Shown here piece by piece: positions 46,701-55,421 of a stretch of DNA of 64,000 bases; positions within the stretch are counted from its first letter, which is position 1; each line of letters starts with the position of its first letter. This stretch comes from Megamerina dolium (taxonomy: Eukaryota; Arthropoda; Insecta; Diptera; Megamerinidae): positions 30,801,047 through 30,865,046 of the forward strand of contig OY978527.1 in assembly GCA_963854835.1 (NCBI GenBank), in the 5' to 3' direction. Made by a program: the position numbers and the translations under genes. Under the pieces are notes generated by a model. The model was not told where the DNA came from. It worked only from the letters and a program-made list of their open reading frames with translations, and did not search any database.

Positions 46701-48531
46701 CACTGGCGATGAAAATTAGATCCATTACGATAATCCAAATTTAAAAAAAAATCATGAATTACGCCTTGCCATAAATTCAACGAAATTGAAAAACTCAAAT
46801 ACATATAATCTAAGAGAAATCACAATATTACAAATAATCAAAATTAATTAAAAATAATAAAAAAAAATCAAAAATAATCAGATATACAATAAATCAAAAA
46901 TAAAATAAATATGTGACACTTAAATCCCCGAAGGGCTCCTTGGCCGAGCTTCCATTACTGTTGTGAGTGTTAAATTTTTGGACAGTATTACAAGGGACCT
47001 ACTTATTTTAGCCGATTCCGAACGGCAGAACTCTTGTGACCTCACTTTTTCTGAGCTTTGTCACAGAGTTCTTTTAGAAGCTTTCCCATTGTTACTGCCG
47101 GAAGAATTGCCAATTGCTTGCCGACAAATGGGTACCGTTCGAAAGAAAAATCTTTTAGATTTGTTATACGAACCACGAAACCACGAATCACGAAATTGTT
47201 CGAAATAATCTGGATTTTTTGTATTATTTTTCAAATAATTCAGATTTTCTCATTAATCGGAAATAATCGTGATTATTTAACGAATTTTTTTGCCGATTTG
47301 AATGATCCTAAATGACAGAAAACAGAAAATAAGATTGACTACAAATCTGCATCGAAAAAAATACATATAACAGAAATGATAAAAATTAGTGATTTATAAA
47401 AAAAAAATATCGCATTTTATATACTATTCGATTTCTGGAATAATGACATACATACATATCTTCATTACGCCATATTGAAGTTAAGAGAAGTTGAGAGTGG
47501 CAAAGAGAGCAATAGGACGATGCGACAATAGTAAAACTACAACTTGTTTATATGTAATTGCCAGTGGAACCAAAAACACGCAGAAACAAATTAGGAATGT
47601 ATATGCACATTAGGGTGGGTCAAAAATATAGCCTAACGACGATTCTAATTACATTTTCCCACTATATATCAGTTGCTGATACGATAAGCATATTTATAGG
47701 TCCTTATAATTATCCTGTGGGTGCCGTAGCTCAGTGGTTAGTGTGTTCGCCTTCTGATCTGTAGGTCGTGGTTCAATCCCCGGCAGATGCATAACAAATT
47801 TAATATCGATAAGATTTTTCTTTCGAATGGTACCCACCTGTCGGCAAGCAATTGGCAGTTCTTCCGACAGTAACAACTTGCCATGAAAAAGCTTCTAAAA
47901 GAACTCTGTGACAAAGCTCAGAAAAAAGTGATGTCACAAGTATTCTGCCGTTCGGCACCGGTTAAAATAAGTAGGTCCCTTCTAATACTGTCCAAATTTA
48001 AGACACACAACAGTAATGGAAGAGATGCTCGACCAATGAGCCCTTTGGAGCTTTAAGTGCCACATATTTATTTTATTTTTTTTTTTTTATAATTATCCTT
48101 CCATAAAAGTTTCGAAAACACAAGATAACAGCGCAATTGGAAATATATGTGCAAATTTTAAATTAAATTTAAATCAACAAATGCCTAGCCAGCCGTATGA
48201 GTCAAACGAATGGTTAAACAGCAGAATAAGACGGTTGTCAAATTTTGCCGCTTTTCGTTATTATACTGATTTAAGCTGTGGTACAATATTTAAGCTTATG
48301 TTTTCAAAAATAACACTGAACAAATATAAAACTAAATATCTATGAATTCTATAGGTTTTCTTCACCACTTTTGATATTCGCAGCCGTAATGACATTTATA
48401 ATTATGATTGTTGGCATAATCGGTAATTTCCTAACTGTTGCTGCTTTGATTAAATGTTCTAAAGTGAGAAATGTAGCTGCAGCTTTTATTATAAGGTAAC
48501 ATTTTATAAATATGAACTTGTGATCAAATAT

Positions 48532-48594
<63 letters not shown>

Positions 48595-51159
48595 AATAAC
48601 ACGGTACTCGAATCGAAGACATTTGGTGCCGTCAAACAGGGCACCCGGAGGTTAATCCAGTGAATCCAGGGCGGACCGTTTTTCTATTCTAAAAACACTC
48701 CTCCTGTGAACTACCATCAAATTTTGAGTAAACTGTCTGCTTTCAATGGCTGTCAAACAAACTAAATGACTCAGCTGGACGGCAGTCTATTAACAGATGA
48801 TAGTTAACAGAAGCAGCGTTGCATTTAAAGTTACTACGCGGAAAATTCGAGAAGCCTCTGACCTACATAATCGCCCCCGTATCTGGACAACGGCCAGCAC
48901 CACAGTATTCAGTGTACTCGAATAAGGTTTGCCATCGGGTGCCCTGCTTGAAGGATTTTGAAACTAATACAACTTAATTAATCGGTGCTTTTTTCTGATA
49001 TTCTTCTAGTTTATGCATAGCAGATTTGCTATTTTGCGCATTCGTACTTCCTTTTAGTGCAATGCGTTTTGTACAAGGAACATGGACACATGGCGTAGTT
49101 TTATGTAAATTGATACCATTCATACAATATGGAAATATTGGTGTATCTTTGCTCTGTATAGGAATGATAACAATTAATAGGTATGTAAACTTAAACGGTA
49201 TCGCATAAAATTATGCAACAAGAATATGCATTTAAGAATACTTTGAAAAAATGATAGACGTAAGGAATGATTGAGTGGGTGCCATAGCTCAGTGGTCAGC
49301 TTTGTGCGTTGGTCTTGTGATCTGTAGATCGTAGGTTCAATCCCCAGCTGAAGCACAACTTTCATTTCGAAAGATTTTTCATTCGAACGGTACCCACCTG
49401 TTGGTAAGGAATTGGCAACTCTTCCGGCAGTAACAAGTTCTGTTAAAATTCTTCCTTCACGATGAAACGTTCTATTTTGTAGTTTTCTATCGAATCTAAC
49501 ATTTTTAGCCTTTGGGCGAGCTTCTTTTCCAGTACTATTGTGTGTGCTAAATTTTTGAATAGTATTACAAGAACCTTGTAATACTGTGGGGATTGTACCC
49601 ACGGACCTACAGATTAGAAAGCTAACGCACTAGCCCCCGAGCTACGGCACCCTTCTAATATCATTATGGGTCTCTTATAACACTGCCCAAAATTGAACAC
49701 GCACAACAGTGCGGCAAGAGAAGCTCGGTCCAAGGGGCATTTGGGGCCTATAAGTGCCATTTATTACTTATTGGTCATTTTGTTTTAATTTTATTCTTAT
49801 TAATAAATCGAGTATATAATTTTCTTGCAGATATTTCATGATAGCTCACCACAGTTTATATGGTAAAATCTACAAGAGACATTGGATAGCAGTGATGATT
49901 GCCTTTTGTTGGATTTTCTCATATGGCATGCAGTTACCAACACTTTTCGGCATTTGGGGCACATTTGACTATGATCCTAAATTGGGCACATGCTCAATTA
50001 TGAGTGACAAGAATGGACACAGCAGCAAGACAGCATTATTCATTACGGCTTTTGTGATTCCATGTATTATTATTATTGCCTGTTATACCAAAATATTTTG
50101 GGTTGTGCGTAAATCAGAGCAGCGTTTGAAAAAGCATGCAAATAAACAAAATTCCATACCAAATAATTTGCGTTCAACGCCTATGTCTAGCACAGAGAAT
50201 CGGATATCTTCAAATATTGGTTCGGACAGTAGTATCTCGGTCGATATAAAACAGGAATCGCTACAAAAACCTTCACGCATCAAGGATCAACGAGAAATTC
50301 GAGCAAGACGTAATGAATGGCGTATTACAAAAATGGTTTTAGCAATATTTCTATCGTTCGTAATTTGTTATTTACCAATAACAATAGCAAAAGTTGCAGA
50401 TAAAGATGTTGAACACCCTGCATTTCATATCATCAGCTATATAATGCTCTATTTGTCGGCATGCATCAATCCAATCATATATGTTATCATGAACAAGCAA
50501 TATCGTAAGGCTTATAAAACTGTAATTATGTGCGAACCATCGAAACTCTTATCGTTTGGTAAAACGGGAGGCGGAGGCGGATGCAGCAGTATTGCCGGTA
50601 TGTTAATAAATGCCAAGTGCTTATTTACACAGAATATTTAAAACTAAGTCACTCATTCGTTTTAGAGAAATGGAAAGATATCGGATTGAGCAACAACCAC
50701 AGCCGTACAATGGTGTCACAAATGTCAGTGGGGGGTCAGCCAAATACCAGCTTAAGCAGTTCCCAATCACACTCAATAGCACTGCAGCCAACGACAACAA
50801 AGAAAGACCTCAACGAAAACTTGAATTCGTTAGTCAGCACCCCAGCTCGTATAAAATTGCCTCAAAACGAGGTGCAGACAGAAACTGTTGTCACTTCGAC
50901 GAATACAATATCAGAAAGTCCCCACCCATCCCAACAGACAACAAATACAGAACTCAATCATGCAGCTTTAGTGGATACAAACATTATCCCAGAAGACACG
51001 GCGAAGGCGACTCCGACACACAACAATGTGACAGCAACCGAAGAGACGGAGAAGATATATATGAACATGGGATCTCAGACGAAAAACCCATTCTATGGAC
51101 AAAATATAAACGTCATTCCAGATAACAATACCAAATTGATAACGAAATCGAAAATATAA
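43784..51159 (+). CDS. moody: moody, glial blood-brain-barrier GPCR (five coding exons, two C-termini)
   Basis: Exons 43784-43842, 48355-48495, 49010-49180 and 49831-50597 are shared; the last is 50666-51159 (543 aa) or 50668-51125 (531 aa). The ATG lies 1 nt after a TTTTTACAG acceptor, so a noncoding first exon should lie upstream. The seven TMs are clear: VGIIGNFLTVAAL (TM1), SLCIADLLFCAFV (TM2), GMITINRYFMIAH (TM3, NRY for DRY), YDPKLGTCSIM (second extracellular loop), [12 protein letters not shown] (TM6), CINPIIYVIM (TM7). The Gly-rich cytoplasmic segment GKTGGGGGCSSIAG precedes the tails. Known Drosophila role: G-protein-coupled control of cortical actin and septate junctions in subperineurial glia, with moody-alpha and -beta differing in their C-tails. 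Intron 1 is 4.5 kb and, like introns 2 and 3, carries repeats. Confidence 0.9.
44690..44850 (+). repeat. Dispersed repeat in moody intron 1
   Basis: Related to 25040-25170 in Sik2 intron 4 (shared ATTCATTCATTATTTCGCAT-like start and AATCTTCTAATTCTATCATT). No coding potential and no clear boundaries. Confidence 0.6.
45640..45740 (+). repeat. Single unit related to the 63.5-kb tandem repeat
   Basis: CTAAAATACTGTTGGTTACG and AGAAGGGTTATTTTTTCAGCG occur in the same order and spacing as in the tandem units at 63474-63682. It lies in moody intron 1. Confidence 0.65.
46093..46337 (+). mobile_element. SINE with internal deletion, moody intron 1
   Basis: The head GGGTGCCGTAGCTCAGTGG is present, but the region after the A box is replaced by a jump to the middle of the SINE (CAATTTGCCATGAAAAAGC), so the B box is lost. 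The tail is A-rich. TACATATTA flanks both sides (46084-46092 and 46338-46346), a probable target-site duplication. Confidence 0.82.
46450..46790 (+). pseudogene. mariner transposase remnant in moody intron 1
   Basis: Plus-strand frames encode SHRLLLETYKAPYWFRCFKN then CDFDIEDKDSTKIRF, the helix-turn-helix end and linker of a mariner transposase. Further on comes MAMIQNGFLHLIVTGDEN, stop, IHYDNP, which contains the first catalytic Asp region. The rest is missing. Frame breaks separate the parts. Confidence 0.75.
46911..47165 (-). mobile_element. SINE, head-truncated, moody intron 1
   Basis: Minus-strand tail and body are present (CCCCGAAGGGCTCCTTGGCC to GGGTACCGTTCGAAAGAAAA). The tRNA-like head is missing, consistent with 5' truncation. 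Confidence 0.85.
47717..48086 (+). mobile_element. Complete tRNA-derived SINE (reference copy)
   Basis: It has a pol III type-2 promoter: A box TAGCTCAGTGG at 47727-47737 and B box GGTTCAATCCC at 47770-47780. A body of about 270 bp and a T-rich tail follow. The 13-bp TTATAATTATCCT flanks it exactly at 47704-47716 and 48087-48099, proof of target-primed insertion. At least ten further complete or partial copies occur in the window. The body is unrelated to the LINEs seen here, so the partner LINE is not identified. Confidence 0.93.
48537..48590. repeat. (TA)n microsatellite in moody intron 2
   Basis: About 27 TA units beginning some 40 bp after the exon 2 donor. Confidence 0.93.
48604..48950. 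repeat. GC-richer insert with inverted and direct ends, moody intron 2
   Basis: CAGGGCACCCG at 48637-48647 and its complement at 48936-48946 form an inverted pair. GTACTCGAAT occurs directly at 48604 and 48914. The interior is less AT-rich than its surroundings and has no ORF of note. Probably a small non-autonomous element of unknown class. Confidence 0.5.
49277..49770 (+). mobile_element. SINE interrupted by an inverted SINE, moody intron 3
   Basis: A plus-strand SINE head (49277-49440) is followed by a minus-strand, internally deleted SINE (about 49505-49653, ending GCTACGGCACCC), and then by the plus-strand tail (about 49654-49760, GAACACGCACAACAGTGCGG). The second SINE probably inserted into the first. 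Confidence 0.75.
50598..50667 (+). promoter_or_regulatory. moody: Tandem 3' splice sites 2 nt apart selecting the moody reading frame
   Basis: Donor GTATGT at 50598. The intron ends in TTTTAGAG: using the AG at 50664-50665 starts the exon at 50666, and using the AG at 50666-50667 starts it at 50668. Exon 4 leaves one base, so the two choices give GAG-AAA-TGG (tail EKWKDIGLSNN, stop 51159) or GAA-ATG-GAA (tail EMERYRIEQQP, stop 51125). Both frames stay open for more than 450 nt. Confidence 0.75.
50668..51125 (+). CDS. moody: moody alternative C-terminal tail (second frame)
   Basis: The second frame of the last exon encodes about 151 residues: MERYRIEQQPQPYNGVTNVS at the start and DEKPILWTKYKRHSR at the end. 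It is rich in Arg, Lys, Tyr and Ser with RRHGEGDSD-type clusters, whereas the other tail is Thr/Ser/Asn/Gln-rich and nearer neutral. Both are plausible cytoplasmic phosphorylation tails. That two overlapping frames are coding is inferred from joint openness, matching splice phases and the known pair of Drosophila isoforms. Confidence 0.7.
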
Positions 51160-52056
51160 TAAATATAATTTAAGTGTTTTATTTAATATCTTTCCTATGC
51201 CCATTGTAATTATATATACATACACAAATAGGACTGATTTCATAGGAGCAGCTTAACACTTAGTGTGAACGTGAACAAAACTTATTTTGTGAATAGTATC
51301 TTTGTAAAGAAAAAAAAAATATTTTGTAAAACTATTTTCTGTCGTGGTTATTTTATTAATTCGTATATTTTTGATCCCTCTGAAAGAAGGAATATTCAAA
51401 AGTGATAGATTTTAATAATGATATTTCACACGAAGGAAACTTCTTCCATCACCTGCCCGATTATTTGATTTGTGACTCTATTGTAATTTTAAAATATTTT
51501 CCTTTAAAACTATACTCAAGAATATTGGCGTATATTCATAGTCAAAATTTAGTACAGGCCTTTTAACAGATTTTAGTAGGGGAACTTTTTCGAAATAGTC
51601 GGTACTATTTGAAGTTGGATCTTAATTTCGACTATGAATATGCGTCATGCTTTTTATTTAAAGATATTGGAAAATTGGAGATAGAATGCAGACTTGTTTG
51701 AAAGTTTCACATATCACAAATAGATGGCAAGCATATCAATACTCGTCGGCCTCAACGACTGAACCCACTTTTGGAAAACAAACTTCCAAACTCCAATAAT
51801 AAGTTAATGATGCAGAATTTGGCCAAAGTTTGAGAGTCTGCTACTTTTTCCTATTATGGTTGGCGAATAAATTGATTCTCCTAAGCAACAACGAAAAATG
51901 ACAGTTCCAATATCAAACAGAAAAAAAATGACAGTTTTAAATGTGAAATTTGTTTATTGTTCACATTTTAATGTTGAGCTCTCGAGTGAGCTGTTGTATG
52001 TGGATAATAATATCAGCGTATTTGCGCCAATAAATCATAAGCCGAAAACAACGGGT
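51160..52056. other. moody 3' flank
   Basis: AATAAA overlaps the longer stop region at about 51159 and may serve in polyadenylation. The remaining sequence has no recognised feature. Confidence 0.4.
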
Positions 52057-52418
52057 GAATGAATGAATATGTGGCACTTAAAGCCCCAAAGGGCTCATTG
52101 GCCGAGCTTCTCTTCCATTACTGTTGTGCGTCTTAAATTTTGGACAGTATTAGAATGGACCTACTTATTTTAGCCGGTTCCGAACGGCAGAACACTTGTG
52201 ACATCACTTTTTCTGAGCTTTGTCACAGAGTTCTTTTTAGAAGCTTTTTTCATGGCAAGTTGTTACTGTCGGAATAATTGCCAATTGCTTGCCGACAGGT
52301 GGGTACCGTTCGAAAGAAAAATCTTTTCGATATTAAATTTGTTATGCACCAGCCGGGTATTGAACCACGACCTACAGATCAGAAGGCGAACACACTAACC
52401 ACTGAGCTACGGCACCCA
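52057..52418 (-). mobile_element. Complete tRNA-derived SINE, minus strand
   Basis: Full tail-to-head copy on the minus strand. The 14-bp CGAAAACAACGGGT flanks it exactly at 52043-52056 and 52419-52432. The A and B boxes are intact on the minus strand. Confidence 0.93.
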
Positions 52419-52432
52419 CGAAAACAACGGGT

Positions 52433-54259
52433 ATTGATGATAAAAAAAAAACGGCGGTTAAGAATGATCAGAATGAAAAATATATTAACAACAAAGTCTT
52501 TATGTATCCAAAGCATCATTTTGGTAGTGTATGTGGTTTGGTGCACTCGAATACAATCGAAAGAAATTAAATGTAAAAGTATCAAAAATAGTTTTCTTTT
52601 TTACGAAAAGATTCGCGATTTTAACATAGCGGCCATAGAAAAAATATTTGGCATAGGTGTGTAGTGTAAAATTTCTTTCAAAACAAATAATTTTGAAAAT
52701 TTGGGCCTTGTGCCAAGGAGTTTGTTGGCAAATTTTAGGGTTATTAGAGGTGTGCGGTTTACGGTACGGATGATTGCGTGCCAAAGAACTTAAGAAGCCA
52801 AAACAAAGTTGCGTCTTATCTATGTCTTGACCAACCAAATACTTAAGTTTGTTTTCGATAATGATAATTAAGTGCTAAAACAACTCTCTAATGACATTTA
52901 AGTACATGCAAGTGTTGTTGTGAGCAGAACACTGTTAGGTTAGAACAAGGTTAGCGCAAGGATGTATATAAAAAAAAGAATGTATAAATGATAACCCTAA
53001 TTGTGCTTTAAGCACATCTAAACATGGTGTACGAATATTAGGTAAAGAAATTAGAAGTCTTCCCTTTGGTTTCGCTGTATAATGTCAATATAGCGTAAAA
53101 AGCCTGTGCATTGTATATGTATATGTTTGTTGTATTTTTTTTTTTTTTTTTAATTTCTGCTCCATTCGTCAGACTTTACATAACTTCTCTCTCGGATTCC
53201 TTGACCTGGTATTGTTAGAACTTGATTCAAATATGTCCGTGTGCGTGGTATATTTTATTAGTTGGTGTCAAAAAAAAAAGTTTCTTCGCAAACGAAAACA
53301 ACAATTTACTGGTGGACTGGTACTTCTGTAAGGTGTATACTATGTGGGGATTTAAACCACGATTAAAGAAGTCGAACTATATCATGACTATCAAAAAGAT
53401 ATCCAGGAGTGAGGTTGTCGAAACATAGTATACAATACAATTAAAATCGGTTTCATCTGCTTAGATAGGATGCCATTGAATTTCCAGTGTTGTTTTAATG
53501 AAGCTGGTGACAATTCCTAACTTTACATCCAATGGTGAAAGCAATATTTTATTTATTGAAGCAAGATGGTAATTAATTTTTCAGGTAACAAAATTGTTTA
53601 TACATTTGCCATTTGCACCGCCAAATGCAATCAAGTTTTCTTCAAATCTATGAACCATATTCGACATCGTTTTCGTTTATTGTCAACTGTGAACAAACGC
53701 GTCACTCATCTTGCGGATATTTTTTCACGTCTAAATATTTATTTAAATGTTGTATATGCGCTCGGTTGAGATGGCTACATCAGTCCTCAGTCATCTCGGT
53801 CATGGATTTTATCGATGATCTCTGGCGTGACTACCTCTATTGGACGACCTGAATATTCCCCGTTACTTGTGTTGGGCAACCACAATGGAATTCAGTAAAT
53901 TACTTTTTAATCATTGAAGTTGATGGTGTAGAGCAGAGCTGTAAAAGAATTGAATCATTACGGAATTCACTCACCCTTAATTCATTTAAAAGCTGCATCA
54001 ACGAGACTTCACTCTTTTGCTTCGAATTCACTAAAGAATGGCCGACGAACTATTCAAGATTCTCAAAAACTTAAAATTATCAAACTTTTCCATTCAGTAA
54101 AGAGTGCGAATTGAAAAATATCAATCCCATTCTTGATAGGCTTAAAAATATGATGAATTCATTCAATATTATAACTCTCTTGAACTTTGAAATACTGGAA
54201 ATATGATATTATTTACTACTATGAAAAGCATAGCTGCATTGGTGTTATTATGAAGGTAG
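52433..54259. other. Intergenic, nothing recognised
   Basis: About 1.8 kb of AT-rich DNA with short ORFs and a T run near 53137-53151. No supported exon or repeat boundary. Confidence 0.35.
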
Positions 54260-54296
54260 AGAAACTACAAAAAATTCCTCTTGGCTGCGCCATATA

Positions 54297-55421
54297 ATGT
54301 CAGAAACTGTCCCTATTAGTTCGGAAAATAGATACGCTCTGCTTTCAGGTGATGAAAGTGACGAAAATATTATCTCCAAGAAAAATTTCAAACCCCCGCC
54401 CATTTTCTTGAGAGAACGCAACTCAGATAAGTTGATTTCTAGAATTACAAGTCTTATAGGACCAAAGAATTTCCATGTTGTTCCTATTCGCAAAGGCCAA
54501 ATTGAGGAAACAAAAGTGCAAATCTACAGCGAAACTCATTATCGCAAAGTAATAGCGGAATTTGATGCTGTAAAAAAGAATTACTACACATATCAGCTAA
54601 AAAGTAGTAAGGGCTTAATCGTTGTACTCAAAGGCGTCGAACCCAACGTTGATATTAACGAAATCAAACTTGCCCTTCAGGAAGAAGGGTTTCAAGCCAA
54701 AACAGTATTCAACATTCTCAACAAGAGCAATATACCTCAACCGTTATATCGTATTGAGCTTCAGCCTGAAACAAAACCCCTAAAAAAGGGTGAGGTACAC
54801 CCCATATATAAAATTCGATATTTATTGCATCGCAAAATCACAATCGAAGAACCCCATAAGAGAACTGGACCTCCTCAGTGCAGCAACTGCCAAGAATATG
54901 GACATACTAAGACATATTGTACCCTGCCAGCTGTTTGTGTGATTTGTGGAGATCTCCATAAATCAAACATATGCCCAAAATCTAAAGACGATGCTAGCAT
55001 GAAAAAATGCAGCAATTGTGGAGGTAATCACACTGCAAATTATAGAGGTTGCCCAGTATATGCAACCCTAAAGCTAAATTTCTCCGCTAACAATCAACCT
55101 CTAAAACCAGTTGAGCAAACTCAGATAGCCAACTCAAGTAAGAGACAAAATATTGATGCAACACAATTCTTCTCTGCAATCCCAAACAAGAATCAAACCA
55201 ATTCATACGCTAGCGTGTTAAAACAAAACCTACACCAACAAAGTAACATAAATAATGAGCAGAAACACTCACTGCCAACCCAACAGCCAAGTACTCTTGA
55301 ACATTTGCTTCAAACATTAATTCAGAATATGAACCAATTCATGAACTCAATGCAAACAATGATGCAAGAAATGATGAAAAATCAATCGATGTTACTCCAA
55401 ACATTGCTATCCAGACCATGA
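54297..55421 (+). CDS. Jockey-type ORF1, Gag-like nucleic-acid-binding protein
   Basis: 374 aa. The middle contains a PRE/C2HC-associated domain (about residues 60-180, with FHVVPIRKGQ and GLIVVLKGVEPNVD). Three cysteine knuckles follow (CSNCQEYGHTKTYC, CVICGDLHKSNIC, CSNCGGNHTANYRGC; about 200-260). A Gln/Asn-rich stretch and a Met-rich tail (MQTMMQEMMKNQSM) complete it. In this family ORF1 coats the element RNA and forms the RNP. Its stop overlaps the ORF2 start as ATGA, suggesting translation of ORF2 by stop-restart. Confidence 0.9.
   Translation: MSETVPISSENRYALLSGDESDENIISKKNFKPPPIFLRERNSDKLISRITSLIGPKNFHVVPIRKGQIEETKVQIYSETHYRKVIAEFDAVKKNYYTYQLKSSKGLIVVLKGVEPNVDINEIKLALQEEGFQAKTVFNILNKSNIPQPLYRIELQPETKPLKKGEVHPIYKIRYLLHRKITIEEPHKRTGPPQCSNCQEYGHTKTYCTLPAVCVICGDLHKSNICPKSKDDASMKKCSNCGGNHTANYRGCPVYATLKLNFSANNQPLKPVEQTQIANSSKRQNIDATQFFSAIPNKNQTNSYASVLKQNLHQQSNINNEQKHSLPTQQPSTLEHLLQTLIQNMNQFMNSMQTMMQEMMKNQSMLLQTLLSRP

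Noticed and set aside
47719..47791. tRNA gene
   Set aside because: The A and B boxes are present, but the sequence continues into a 270-bp conserved body, is repeated throughout the window in pieces and is bounded by target duplications. It is the head of a SINE.
50598..50641. moody ending at 50641 by reading through the last intron
   Set aside because: A good donor (GTATGT) and two acceptors follow, and the spliced frames give long tails. Read-through could exist only as intron retention.
50633..50665. Third acceptor (ACACAG at 50627-50632) for the last moody exon
   Set aside because: It would keep the first tail frame and add 11 residues, but it has a poor pyrimidine tract and leaves a 35-nt intron, below the usual minimum for flies.
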